Assembly (NCBI RefSeq): GCF_000764305.2 | Contig: NW_025944732.1 | Span: forward strand, 1-64,000 | DNA from: Hyalella azteca | Lineage: Eukaryota; Arthropoda; Malacostraca; Amphipoda; Hyalellidae | DNA length: 64,000 bases | Direction of reading: 5' to 3' | Shown: piece by piece, positions 23,604 through 36,642 of the stretch | Position numbering within the stretch: the first letter of the stretch is position 1 | How the letters are laid out: each line of letters starts with the position of its first letter | Program-made: the position numbers and the translations under genes | Notes under the pieces: model-generated | Told to the model about the DNA's origin: nothing | The model's input: the letters and a program-made list of their open reading frames with translations, nothing else | Database searches by the model: none

Positions 23604-23660
23604 GTCTGCAAGATAAGCGCCTCGAAACGCTATGCAAATCGAGGCAAAATTTAAATTTGG
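23604..23660. promoter_or_regulatory. Octamer ATGCAAAT inside a 6-bp inverted repeat (candidate site)
   Basis: GCCTCG (23619-23624) and CGAGGC (23640-23645) flank a perfect ATGCAAAT octamer (23632-23639), the consensus POU-domain (Oct-type) recognition sequence; a 12-bp palindrome AAATTTAAATTT follows at 23648-23659. The segment is conserved in copy B (about 35075-35105). The motif match is direct; any function is inference, and an 8-bp AT-rich motif is expected by chance several times in 64 kb. Confidence 0.25.
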
Positions 23661-23666
23661 CAGCCT

Positions 23667-25171
23667 CTAAAAGAAATAAACGCTGTCTAAGCGAGCGAAG
23701 TCCAAGCGCAATCGGAAATGGTCTGTGCAGAGAAATGGTCGACTATTGTTAAATGGACACAATACGCGAGAAAACATAAACTGTACGGAAGTGAAATATA
23801 TTCACCAGCTTTATTCACATATCCTTAAAATGATATGTCCATTTAGAACAAAATTTTGATATTTCAGAGAATGTAACTTACAATTCGATTCACTTTTACG
23901 AAAAAACAGACGTTCATTTTTAATTCATAACACTAATAGAATTATTCACAATTTTCAACAACAAATGTTCAAAAAAGTTTAATTTTTTTGCGGAAGAATA
24001 GCCTTAACAACATGTCCCGTTCAAGTTTCAAGGTTATGTTTGAATTGAAATTTGTGAAGCGAAAAAATAAATACCGAAAGCTTTCCTCAAACGTATTCTG
24101 AAATATTCTTATTAAATCACAAGGTCAAATAACAAGGGTTCTCGTCAAATCCAGCCCGTTTAATGTTAAATGTTTAGAAGCGCTATTTTTTCTGATTTTC
24201 CGAGCGTTATTAATATAAGATTGTGGATTTTCTCATTTCCTATTTACTGCGGTAGAGCAGAAAGATTTTTAACTCTTTTTGTATTAAAAATCAGGTCAGT
24301 ATTTGTATTGAATGCTCATTGATATTTTCAAGTTCTCGTTAAATTTTTTCGTCTAATTAGTTGCGTGTTTTGGGTTTCCAAGGAGGGCCAATAACTCGTT
24401 GCCTCTTAATATTAATAAACTGTAATAAGTTTTAAATATTTTAGAATACAATGCAATGAATTGTTAAAATGCAAAAAGTTGTTAAAATTCCAGCAAACAT
24501 CATGATTTGCCTCTACTTTCACTGTTAAATCTCTTATAAATAATGAGCGTTAATGCTTCAGTAATTTCAAAACAATATGACTATTTCTAAATCAGAATTT
24601 TACTGAATAAGCTCTCCAACAAACTGAAAAATTTTATCTGTTTTGCATTTTGGTTAGACTTTTCTTGCCATATGAGCTTCTGACACTTCTATACTCACAC
24701 CACTTCCAACCATTACTGTAGCTACAAAATTTCTGTAAGTAATGTTTTCATAGGATCAAAGCTAAGTCCCAGACTTCTTTGTTTGGAGTATAGGGTACTG
24801 ACATGGTGTTGAATTTAAATTTGTGATGAGGGAAGATTACATTCGTAGCGCAGTTTCTCATTTATGGAAAAAATTGTGCTATTGTGCTCGTCATGTCCGT
24901 CCGTGACTTCACGTCACGGACGGACGAGAAAATACGCTCTCTGTCACTTCACTCACTGCAGTAAGTACTGAGTTATATTTTTTTATGTACCGGGTACGGA
25001 CTTTTTTGTTATTTTTTTTTTTGCAGGAAGGAAGTCCTTAAGTTAGTTAGTTGAGAGGAGTTAAATTCCTCTCATATGATTATTTCTGGCTCTTGAGAGA
25101 CGTGAAAAATTGCATGGACAATTAATAATAACTTCCAATAATTATCAATTTATTGACACATAACAGGGTAA
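23667..25171. repeat. Identical tract of the duplication, copy A side (1505 bp)
   Basis: Read line by line against 35138-36642 at a constant offset of 11471, I found no substitution or indel. Immediately left, the copies differ by a 26-27 bp indel; upstream of 23604 mismatches resume. Immediately right, mismatches resume at 25172 (G versus C) and about 25 bp further on. At the ~5% divergence sampled elsewhere about 75 differences would be expected. The tract contains a GTCC-rich hairpin and no gene that I recognise. Confidence 0.9.
24895..24925. repeat. Perfect 13-bp GC-rich hairpin in a dispersed repeat, copy A
   Basis: GTCCGTCCGTGAC (24895-24907), a 5-base loop, then the exact complement GTCACGGACGGAC (24913-24925). 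It is embedded in a segment (about 24860-24995) that shares several blocks with 50225-50380: TTTATGGAAAAAAT, GTCCGTCCGTGACTTCACG, GACGAGAAAAT.CGCTCTCTGTCAC and TACTGAGTTATATTTTTTTA. It is therefore part of a dispersed repeat family and not only of the tandem duplication. Confidence 0.85.
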
Positions 25172-25884
25172 GAAATTCAGTTCACTAATATGTAATGAGT
25201 CAATGGTACTTCTCCTATAAATTAAAAACCATAGAACGCCGCTGAGGTATCACGAAATTATAATTTTTTCAGTTTTTCTTTTCCGGAATTCGTGAATTTA
25301 TTTTCTGTAGATAAGCGCGTATTTTTCACATAGGGAAATGCTGTTATCATTTCTGAAATTATTTCTAAAATATGAAAGCCTATACGTTATCGAAAAATAT
25401 GAAAGCATATAAGTCATCGAATCACTCTCTCATAAATCATCCGATGGACAATTCAATAAGCGGTCAGCCATGTGAACGATTCCCATTGTTACTATTGGTC
25501 TTCAAAATACAACACAATACAAACTGGGCTTTAAATATTCTGTTGCCATTGATTCAAAGCCAGCGCTCAGCTCTCGGCCATTCGATTCCTTGATTTGAAT
25601 GCTGTTCACAGAATTTAATTGGAAATTTTCTCGCTCCAGTGAGCAAGAGAAATTAGACAAAAGACACTCAACAATTATAATTATTCTATATGAAAATAAA
25701 AACTGTTACATAACTGTCAATAACTCAATATGGATTAATTGGATTCATTACTCGAAAACCTTAAATTGACTTCGAGGTTCCATTTAGATGGAAAAATACA
25801 TATTGATGTAAAATTACAGACAACATCGAAAGTCTTGGATGCATATTTTTTACAGTCATGGTTTCTATAGTTATTTGTGATAAT

Positions 25885-26135
25885 ATCTCACTAGGCTTTG
25901 TCTGAATTTTCATTACGCGCGGCCTCCAACCTGTCAGCCGTCGTCGCACTTGCATTACGAGGTGAGTTATGGGCCGACTTTCATTGCCTGCAATTCGTCA
26001 TTGCGCGACAAACATGAACTCTTTTCATTTCAAAGCGTAACGACTTCACTGCAAACACGAGGCCTCGCTGTCCGTTCCGATATGGAACGTCTTTCGAGGG
26101 CACGTTTACGATTGATATTCGGTCATTGCTTTTAA
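25885..26135 (+). other. Unusually conserved, GC-richer patch within the duplication, copy A
   Basis: About 250 bp differ from copy B (37320-37569) at only about four sites, less than the neighbouring sequence, and CpG content is higher. A plus-strand segment bounded by CTCACTAG (acceptor-like, ending near 25892) and GAG|GTGAGT (donor-like, near 25963) is open in one frame, encoding SEFSLRAASNLSAVVALALR in its main part. A separate ATG frame (25950-26135, 61 codons) also survives in both copies. This could be a small conserved exon, a regulatory element or a second, shorter conversion tract. I do not recognise the peptide. Confidence 0.3.
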
Positions 26136-28659
26136 TGCATGTCACTACTGCTCTATTTGATTATTAACTATGATAGTTTAAAGCAAGCACAAAAAAGTGA
26201 ACATATATCGTTGAAATTTTTTTATTACACTGAAGCGTAAGTCTTTAAAGTTTGCTCAGAAATATGTCTGTCTATTAGCACATCCTAGTTATTTTGAACT
26301 GAATTTTATTTTATGAGATGACAGATTGAAGTAAAACAATGTTACTTGAAAATTTAGTAAGATTTTGTAACAATTTTATTTGTCCTCATTTTGAAAAAAA
26401 TATATATGTAATCCCATGAAAATGAACGTTGAAAAACTGAAAAACCTATGAAAACCAAGTATGAAATCATCAAACAAAGCATGTGTAGTCGAATTTTAGT
26501 ACTTAAGAGTTCCTAAATCAATGTATTCAAATAAAAATGTGCATAAATAACAAATTCCATTGTTACCTAATAAAAAATGTGTACCCCCCAAATATGTTCG
26601 AAGTAACTTTTCCAAATTGCCGTAATTTTACACAATTATAGTTCAGGAGATTTTCCTCAGAGTTCGAGGAACCTTCCATTGAGATTATGTATTTATTTTA
26701 TAATTATACGCGGAAGTAGTTTAGAAATGTTACAACGGATCAAAATGTGATTTAAAAGTTCGCTTTGTATTCCTCACTAAATTATACTGAAGCAAGGCGC
26801 TCTTAAGAATTAAGTTTCTCAAGAACCTGGAAGCTCAGTTTATTTTTCATGCTTCGGTTGAAGTTACATATGTTAAGTGAATTAACCACCGGCATCAATC
26901 GAACCAGGAAAATATTATATTTAGATAAAAATTGTGGGGAAGTTAGAATTTTGGCATTCATTATAAAGTTTTGACTGCTCTCACTAACTTTATTCATGAT
27001 GTGAAAAGTTATTAGTCGGGAAATTTTTTAGAAGTTCAGATAGAAACAAGAAAAATTGTATGCATGCATTTCACGAAGTAAATTAGATCGTATATTAAAG
27101 TTTTAGTTGCATTAACATCCGGCTTTCCAGCGGTCTTTAATTTTTGCACGTCATACTCATAGATAAGTTTGTGTTTTGTAATTCATATTCATTTATCAAA
27201 ATAAAACGGAGAAGAATGTAAAAACTGCACATTTTTAATAAAAATTTTTGAAAATTTTAAAAAAATTTGGGGACGCACTTTTGAAAGGCAAACCTGAGGC
27301 AATTGTTTTGCCTTGAACACTCGTTGGAGAACTTACCGATCAAAGTACGCACTTAAAATGCCTCATAAAAGAAACAAATGACGGTCATTACTATCATCTT
27401 AATGTCAATAAAGAAAGAAATTTAGAGTCAACTTGTCACCGTTATGGTTGCCAAACAGTGACTATCTTGGCGAGGTAAATATGCTGTACGCTTGAGCAAC
27501 ATTATTTTTTTAGAATTTAGTGCTTTAATTCAAAAAGATCATTTTGAAAATGATGATTTAGCAATGACATTGCACATAGTTTTCACGTATAATATTTATT
27601 AAATCAATGATAAAATTAAATTTGATTCAAAACTGAACAATCTTAGTCAAATGATCCTTCAATCGGACACAAGTTCCTCGGAATTGTTTTCTATATAAAT
27701 ACTTCTATTCTTTATAGTTTGTCAAAAATATCATTCAGTAATGAGAGAATTTTTAAAATTTGTTATTTGAAAACATAATCCAAATTGAAAATCGGCTGTT
27801 GATATTGAAAGTTGCTCTACATTGTGTAACACAGCGAAACTGGATCATTTGAACGGTAAGTCGAAAGCAATCACAATACAAAAATTGCCCAAAAACCTCC
27901 CCAATAAATTGCTTCATCTGCTTATACAGATATTCTCTAATATTTTGCTTATTCAAAGCAATGTGTGAACACTTGCTATATTTGGTCTTATTGTTCTACA
28001 GCTCAGCGAACTCGGCCATTAAATGGTTTGTTATTCTAATACAAAATAATTGCGGCACTCGGAAATTTTGATCGTATAAAATAGGAATTAAAGTATAAAT
28101 ATTGCATAGCTTCTGGTGCCAAGAACAGTTTGCCTTGGCTGCAATAAAGATTACTTCAAACGATTCTATTGCGACACAAAGAGCCCTTGATTTATTGCTG
28201 ACTCAGCTCTGTAGCTAAGTTACCGCCGCTGTGTTGCTTTCCAACTTAATGATATAACCGCTAGTATTAATAACACGGTTTGTTATTTGTTGATCTGGAA
28301 CTGGGTAAAGAGTTTACTTTGCTAAAATTATAACAATTCTGCGAATTAATGGTAATTTTTAATATAAAGTGTAAATCATCATATTTTTAGTTCCGTATTA
28401 AACAAGGTTTTGTTTAGAAATTGCACCGAAAAAAAATATTTAAGTTCATCATCAAATATTTTTGAAACGTGCCTCTTCTTCATACCAATAAATAAAACAT
28501 ATTCGAAAAGTTTTAATTTTACTCCAGTTAATCAAATTTGATTACAAACAGAACATTAGTCACTAATTAAATTAATTTTTCCAATGGTTATACATCGCTG
28601 AAACTCCAAGTTCAGCGTAGCTCAGGTTCAAATAATTATCACTGGACATTTATTTAGAC

Positions 28660-28900
28660 GCCATGTTTTGAACGGGCGGGAGGTCAGACTGCGACAAAAG
28701 CTTTTGTGTGTCGCTGCATTTTGGTGTCGGGAACCTTAGTTAATTTCTAACAGACTCAAAACTTTAGATGACCTCAGGAGTAAATTTAAAGTCACCGGGG
28801 GCCAGCTAGCCACCGAGCTTGACGGCCCCCGTGTATTTTTTCGGGCTTTGAGCTTGGCTGGTTGCAGTCTGCGTTGGTTTATGATGGTTTGCGAACGGCG
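28660..28900. other. GC-rich, hairpin-forming patch, copy A
   Basis: A roughly 240-bp island of higher GC in copy A. It contains GCGACAAAAGCTTTTG (with the 12-bp palindrome CAAAAGCTTTTG) followed by GTCGC, so it can fold, and a second hairpin with arms CGGGGGCC (28796-28803) and GGCCCCCG (28824-28831). Copy B (about 39820-40060) keeps the patch but has lost several CpGs and both GC-rich arms are interrupted. There is no tRNA or spliceosomal RNA signature and no coding frame that I can support. Confidence 0.5.
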
Positions 28901-29225
28901 AATTTTCTTTGTGTTTGCACAAAATTAATAATTTCATGACTTCGTTGAAATAAATGTATTTGTTTCCAGTTGAATAATGGTATAAAATATTTAAAGCTAT
29001 ATTTTTTTCTGTTTTCGCAGAAATTCATAATTTTGTGATTAATTGAGATTTAGGAGACAATTGTTTTGCACGTTTCATGCTGGTATTATGTCAAAAACAG
29101 GAACTTCCAAAAGGAATTTTGAACTTCAAAAGCAAAATAGTGAAGATAATTTTAATATTTTTCAAATGAATCTGCTGTTACATTTCGGCTTAGTATTTTA
29201 CCAGTTCCTGCAAATTGACACGGAC

Positions 29226-29298
29226 AATTATATATTATTATATATGATAATATATAATAATATATTATATTATATTATATTATATTATTGTATATTAA
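29226..29298. repeat. AT-only simple repeat (TATAT/TATTA), copy A
   Basis: A run made almost entirely of TATATTA and TATTA units. The homologous run in copy B is at about 40395-40468 and differs in unit order and length, as expected of fast-evolving microsatellite DNA. Confidence 0.85.
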
Positions 29299-32200
29299 TG
29301 ATATATTTGTCCCAAATTTCAAGTCCCCGTATGTCTGTGAATTTCGAACCCATTTCAGCATAACAGTTTTTAGTGCGAGGTCCAGCAATAGCGCATCTCT
29401 GGAATCTTAATTTGAATAAATGTGCTACCGAAAAATGCTCGCGTCCTCCCCAAGAGACACCGGACGTTGAATTAAAGATTTTTACGCTGAATAAATTTCA
29501 CTTTAAGTTTTTTTCAGCTTCATATGCCTGGTCTGTCACAAAAATTTTACCATTTTCATAGTAGAAAATTTGTCTTCTATCTATTTCTTTGAAAGTGTTT
29601 TTTTCATATTCTAACATCGCAACCTAAATCCTCTTTTTCCAAGTTGCAACTTACACCACTCATGTCTCCTGTTTTCTGACTAACGCTGTAAGTCTCGCAC
29701 AACTCGAAACTTTTCCTAAAAGCCAGGGTTTCTGGGAGGTGGTGATGGTCTTTGCCAGGCGCCCTGGTTTAAAAGGACCGAAATCACAATGCAGGCTTTT
29801 TGATAATATGTATCAATTTTTATTAAAAAAATATTTGTTCATGACCCACCAGGCATAGGCTCATCTAAGTTGAGTGATGCTTCGAGTAATATATCTGAAG
29901 CATGTAATAATATATAATAATTTATACCGTTAGAACTACTTCTACTTGAGTGTATAATTTCGTGCTTGTGGGAGTTTTCTTCTCTCTGGTATTGCATATA
30001 TTGGCATTGAATCCATCCATTATCAATAACGCCTTGAACTCTAGCAAATTACTGTCTTCAGAGCAGTACATTTTGATCTTAGCTCGTTGCACTAAGTAAG
30101 TTATTAATTTAGATTTCATTATTTATATTAGCCCTCTAATTTGAAAGAAAATTGTCTTCTGATAATGAATATATATTATTAAAACGAGGTCATTGCAGAC
30201 ATTTTTATGATCGATTTAACTTCAACGGAGAAATTAAAACCGTTTTTTCGGTGAGGCTTCGATATTCCTCTTCCATACCTCTGTACTAGAAAAAACTTCC
30301 ATGCCAGTAGGAAAATAGTAATCAGTGAAATTCATCGCAATTAATACATTAGCTGACTTCGTCGCCCTTATTTTACTCGTCTGTTGATTGTGCGCACTAT
30401 CAGTGTCTATACGATAGTAGTATATGTATAGTATCGGAGTCCCTGGAAGATGCTCGTGTAATCCCAGTTTAATAATCACGGTCTCGTTAGTCCGCAAATA
30501 ATGTACATTATCATCGACGTATCTAAGATGAGTTTTTTTTAAAAACGTATGACTGTTTCAGGAATTTACATACTAGATTTTTCGTTGATATCAAAACATG
30601 TTTGTTAAAACATCACTGCACCAGCACAGCGACGAAATAGTCTATAGTATTTTTTTATTCCCTGATCCCTATTTATATGTACAACGGAAGTAGATATATT
30701 TAAATCATGGTTGAAATCTCTTGATTTTATGGAGCACTTTATTTATCAATGTATGAACTGAACTCACAATTATGCGCATCAAGATTAGAGAATAATGAAA
30801 AATATCCTATTGATACGCTATATGACAAAATAATAGATGCTCTTGAAAATATATCACAATTATTAATCTCGCATAATGAAGTTTAAACTTCATTCATTAA
30901 AGTTTAAACATCATTACATTAAACTACAATTCATATATGGAACGAAGCAGCAGAGATTCTTTCACAGGGTTATTTTGAAGCGGTATCTGGCTAATAAATT
31001 TCTATGATACATAATATGAATTGCAATTTTTCCGAGATTCAGCTTGTTCATAGATTCAGAAAGCAGCAATCCATTTTATATGTGAAATATTTTCAATGCA
31101 CTGGTTGCCGCAATTAATTTCGATTCTTCTTAATTTTCGAAGACTAAATTTGTTCATTTAGTTGGACTGCATTATTTGGATCGTCATGCTGCTGTGCTCA
31201 ATTTACGACCATTTTAGCATGAGTTAGCTCTCGAATAACGGTAATCGATTATAAAGAATCCAATGCTACATACATGAATAAAAAACTCGATGTATTGTGA
31301 TTTGTATTGTGTTATTTTGAGAATGTCGAACAAAAAACATCTCTCTGTTCATTTTCATTACATAATTAGATGAGATATCTGTGAGTTTACTGTAAATAAA
31401 TTTCAGCGGTCCAGTACAATTACAGCTTCCAACACCGAACAATTACTTCTGAAATATTCTAGGCTGAATTAATATGCGACATTTGCCATCTGAGCATGAA
31501 TTGTAACTGTGGACTTATCGCGGAGCGCTGGATGAGTCCTAAAAGTTTAATTTGCTGCATAATTATTGGAATATTTCTGAACACGGCTCTGTTATTCACA
31601 CAAAGGGCTGAATATAATACCAATGATCATAAATTTGATGGGAATGGAATGTGCCGGCTTCGAAAGGTTTGAAATTATTCATAATATAGAGGATTGTAAT
31701 TTGAAATATGAATGATGAGTTGCGAAAGAATTAAATTCCCGATAAAGAAATAATTTCTCGATGAGCTGCACGGTTAATTTCGTGCATTAAAATTCGACTT
31801 AAAGCTAAATAAAAACGAGTGATCAATAAGTTTAGAAAAGTCGAGTTACAACTTTGAAGCACTCAATTGAGAATTATTTGCGTGACTTCTCAATGAAAAT
31901 AATTTTAATATTTTAATGTTTTTTTACGAAATGTATTCTTAAATTAAACGAATGATATCTGTACATAATAACTAAGATTTATTCTAAAGTATTTCAATAT
32001 AAATGAGAAAAACATTTTTCCTCCTAAAACTCAGTAAATTGAGCTGTGATATCAAACTGTGAAAATAAACTAAAGCTCATATTTTCTTACAAAACTGTAA
32101 GGTTGAATGGAAGGTCTTGCATTTTGTCTCAATGTACATGCAGGGATCTGTGAGACGATCCAAAATTTTGAGCGCGTAGATTACCTTTCATTAATTTTCC

Positions 32201-32737
32201 CGTAGATCATTACTAGCGATCATCATTAATGATTTCTGTCTCACGTTTCTCACACGCGAGAGTGTCGGGATATTGTAGAATGTAACTCTAATGCACACTG
32301 CACATGTAGCGTCCATTTGGAGTGATTATCTTACGCTTTAAAATATTCCAGAATAAGTTACTAATTAATTTCTACATCGATTTAGCTTACGTTGATGACT
32401 TTAAAAATTATTCGTACATTTTAGGACTCATATATTACACGTGTATTCAAAATTTGTAGGTATAAGCGGTAAAATTTAGCCTTATCGGAAGTAGACAAAC
32501 GCAGTGTGAGTTTTATTTATTTATATTTTAGTATACCAGGTCTTCAAAGAAGCATTGTTTAAGGATATGAACTCGAAAATAATACAGGTAAGTATAAGAC
32601 GTAGTAATGGTAGAAGTAAAATGAGTGTATAATAATATTGTGAATCTTTATGAAAAGATGATATTCTTCCAATTCAACTGAGATCCGTCGCATGCTTTGA
32701 TCCCAATGCCTCTTCCACTCGATCCCTATCCATTTTC

Positions 32738-33169
32738 CATTCAAACACTAAGCTTCCTTCATTCAGACACTTAGCTTCCTTCACTCAAACACTTAGCTTC
32801 CTTCACTCAAACACTTAGCTTCCTTCACTCAAACACTTAGCTTCCTTCACACAAACACTTAGCTTCCTTCACTCAAACACTTAGCTTCCTTCACTCAAAC
32901 ACTTAGCTTCCTTCACTCAAACACTTAGCTTCTTTCACTGAAAAACTAAGCTTCCTTCATTCAAACACTAAGCTTCCTTCAGTCAAATAATAAGCTTCCT
33001 TCACTGAAACACTAAGCTTCCTTCACTCAAACACTTAGCTTCCTTCACTCAATCACTTAGCTTCCTTCACTCAAACACTAAGCTTCCTTCACTCAAACAA
33101 TAAGCTTCCTTCACTCAAATAATAAGCTTCCTTCACTCAAACACTTAGCTTCCTTCACTCAAACAATAA
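32738..33169. repeat. 22-bp satellite array A, 19 full copies, at the duplication junction
   Basis: Nineteen units of exactly 22 bp (32738-33155) plus a 14-bp partial unit end at 33169, where copy B begins. Each unit carries CACTCAAACA (CATTCAAACA or TCAAATAA in variants) then CTTAGCTTCCTT or CTAAGCTTCCTT. The CTTAG variant dominates this array. Because copy A's right end and copy B's left end meet here, the array forms the junction of the head-to-tail duplication. Confidence 0.95.
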
Positions 33170-35137
33170 ATGTGGCTTGTCTCCACAGCCCAGACAAGTT
33201 GCCGATGAATACATGGGACTTGAGTTAGTAGGTAAAGTAAGTTGTATTTAGTTGCAGTCAACTATACTTTGCATTCTCATAAAAAATATACCAGAGCACA
33301 CAAACATGGTTTTAAGTCAATCCAGGTTCTTAACTCCGACCTGCAATCGAAAATAATTCAAGCCTGTAAAAATACCGTATTTTTGGCAATTATTATTCTT
33401 TGCAACCGTAAAAATATAAAAACATTAGTATCAAATATCATCATATACATCGCTGTCGTCATTAGCAAAAAATTTGAATTTTGGGATCAGACTTTGAATT
33501 TAATAAATACATATTACGAATAGTTATCATATACGCATCGATCAATTTGAAGATATTTGCAGGTTTGGCTGCAAAGTTTAAACTTTAAATGAGAACAAAG
33601 GATCTTTATACTATATTTTATTGTAGATTATGGGCATTAAACTGTGATAAATGTTTCTGAGATTGACTTATATTTATATTATTAGTAAAAGTCTAAAAAT
33701 TCAAATTTATTTACATTCTCTTCATTTCTATAGTGAGAATGAAGAACTCACGTGTAAAATAAAATATATAAACTACATTTACTATTTGGAAAATTTTATT
33801 TAAGGAATCGAACATTTAATCTGACGAGTTAATTCCAATAACTAATTTACTTTCCTAATTTTAATGAGTATTTCTATGTTTTAAATGTTTACTATGTTTA
33901 ACTGTTATTTCTATGTTTAAATACTTACTGCTATGGTTTGAACCAAATGAAATTATTCTTTTAAAGAACAAACATACTTCATCATAGGCACGTTAAGAGT
34001 CTAGCATCGGTTGAATTATTGCTATAAGACAATGAAAATAATCGTATAATCAATAATTAAAAAGGATAATGTAGCTAAAAAGTAGAATAGAAGAAAATTA
34101 ATTATTGAAAACGCAAATGAAACAAGAAACTTTAACAAATAACATAAAAATGCACGCGGAAGACTAAATAAAAAAGAACTTTGCAAGAGAATTAATGAGT
34201 CTTTTATCACGTATTTTCCTATAGTTTGTTTCTACCTTATCATCATATTGAACCTGAGAATCATACGGCGGCTAACTTCTTTTGTGCCGCGTTTTGAGTT
34301 GATTGCAATATAGTGTAACTTGCCTGCTCTAATAAAGGCCACCATTTGATATGAAAAATCCATATTGTTTATGAACAATTGGTCCATGAATGAGTCAAGG
34401 TAACAAAGAGAGGCGGTGCAGAAGAATATGCCTCATCTATTGCGCCTGGTGGTCAATGCAGGCAATATTTTAGTGTCATATTAAGTGTGCGCCCAGCAAA
34501 TTGGTGGCATTGTGGAAGTATTCCTCGTGTTAATGTAATGTTTGCATGAATAATATTTTGTAATTAATGTGTTAGATTAAATTTAATAGTCCTAGGGATT
34601 ATTTAGTAAATAGAGCAAAAAATTTGTGTTACATGAAATGACGAACTTTGCAAAAAATTTTAAGTTAATCAACCCGTTACGAAACACCTCAAACTTACCT
34701 GAAAAATCATGTTCAGTAACCAACCATGATTAGCGAAAATAAAATGGGGGTAAAACAATTCACATATATAATTTATATATATAAGTAGTGTACAACATAG
34801 GGGAATATAACGGTTCCATCATTTCATTTTTTTTGTGAACATAAAAAATAAGTTATCTTATCTGGGACATTGTTGCAGAGTGAAATATTAAAATCAATAC
34901 TATTTTAAAAACTACGCAATTTTAACCCACTCCTCTTTGTTAATAAAATAATTTTTACTCGAATTTGCTCAGATTCTGAAGAATTCTATATAGGATAGGA
35001 AAAGAGAAGCATTCCAGTCGCAGGAAACACAACAATCTGTTCGACAATTGTCTGCAAGATAAGCGCCTCGAAACGCTATGCAAATCGAGGCAAAATTTAA
35101 ATTTGGCAGCCATATTCTGCCGGACTCAGTGGCGTTA

Positions 35138-36642
35138 CTAAAAGAAATAAACGCTGTCTAAGCGAGCGAAGTCCAAGCGCAATCGGAAATGGTCTGTGCA
35201 GAGAAATGGTCGACTATTGTTAAATGGACACAATACGCGAGAAAACATAAACTGTACGGAAGTGAAATATATTCACCAGCTTTATTCACATATCCTTAAA
35301 ATGATATGTCCATTTAGAACAAAATTTTGATATTTCAGAGAATGTAACTTACAATTCGATTCACTTTTACGAAAAAACAGACGTTCATTTTTAATTCATA
35401 ACACTAATAGAATTATTCACAATTTTCAACAACAAATGTTCAAAAAAGTTTAATTTTTTTGCGGAAGAATAGCCTTAACAACATGTCCCGTTCAAGTTTC
35501 AAGGTTATGTTTGAATTGAAATTTGTGAAGCGAAAAAATAAATACCGAAAGCTTTCCTCAAACGTATTCTGAAATATTCTTATTAAATCACAAGGTCAAA
35601 TAACAAGGGTTCTCGTCAAATCCAGCCCGTTTAATGTTAAATGTTTAGAAGCGCTATTTTTTCTGATTTTCCGAGCGTTATTAATATAAGATTGTGGATT
35701 TTCTCATTTCCTATTTACTGCGGTAGAGCAGAAAGATTTTTAACTCTTTTTGTATTAAAAATCAGGTCAGTATTTGTATTGAATGCTCATTGATATTTTC
35801 AAGTTCTCGTTAAATTTTTTCGTCTAATTAGTTGCGTGTTTTGGGTTTCCAAGGAGGGCCAATAACTCGTTGCCTCTTAATATTAATAAACTGTAATAAG
35901 TTTTAAATATTTTAGAATACAATGCAATGAATTGTTAAAATGCAAAAAGTTGTTAAAATTCCAGCAAACATCATGATTTGCCTCTACTTTCACTGTTAAA
36001 TCTCTTATAAATAATGAGCGTTAATGCTTCAGTAATTTCAAAACAATATGACTATTTCTAAATCAGAATTTTACTGAATAAGCTCTCCAACAAACTGAAA
36101 AATTTTATCTGTTTTGCATTTTGGTTAGACTTTTCTTGCCATATGAGCTTCTGACACTTCTATACTCACACCACTTCCAACCATTACTGTAGCTACAAAA
36201 TTTCTGTAAGTAATGTTTTCATAGGATCAAAGCTAAGTCCCAGACTTCTTTGTTTGGAGTATAGGGTACTGACATGGTGTTGAATTTAAATTTGTGATGA
36301 GGGAAGATTACATTCGTAGCGCAGTTTCTCATTTATGGAAAAAATTGTGCTATTGTGCTCGTCATGTCCGTCCGTGACTTCACGTCACGGACGGACGAGA
36401 AAATACGCTCTCTGTCACTTCACTCACTGCAGTAAGTACTGAGTTATATTTTTTTATGTACCGGGTACGGACTTTTTTGTTATTTTTTTTTTTGCAGGAA
36501 GGAAGTCCTTAAGTTAGTTAGTTGAGAGGAGTTAAATTCCTCTCATATGATTATTTCTGGCTCTTGAGAGACGTGAAAAATTGCATGGACAATTAATAAT
36601 AACTTCCAATAATTATCAATTTATTGACACATAACAGGGTAA
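35138..36642. repeat. Identical tract of the duplication, copy B side (1505 bp)
   Basis: Counterpart of 23667-25171; no difference was seen across the tract. It includes the second copy of the perfect 13-bp hairpin (36366-36396). Sequence on both sides shows normal inter-copy divergence, so the identity is local and does not reflect the age of the duplication. Confidence 0.9.

Larger units (their letters stand above)
21937..33169. repeat. Segmental duplication, copy A (~11.2 kb)
   Basis: This segment aligns along its length, in the same orientation, with 33170-45003. Homology starts at ATGTGG (21937 versus 33170) and runs through the 22-bp satellite at the right end. In one hand-aligned stretch (about 27425-27680 versus 38640-38895) I counted 12 differences in roughly 255 bp, near 5%. 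Copy A carries about 205 bp at 26550-26755 that copy B lacks and is missing several segments present in B. Paralogous short frames survive in both copies (25761-25955, 25950-26135, 27753-27956 and their counterparts) but none is convincingly coding. Confidence 0.95.

Noticed and set aside
26880..26912. GGTTCGATTGA on the minus strand as a tRNA B-box (also near 38110)
   Set aside because: No matching A-box, acceptor stem or cloverleaf could be formed around it.
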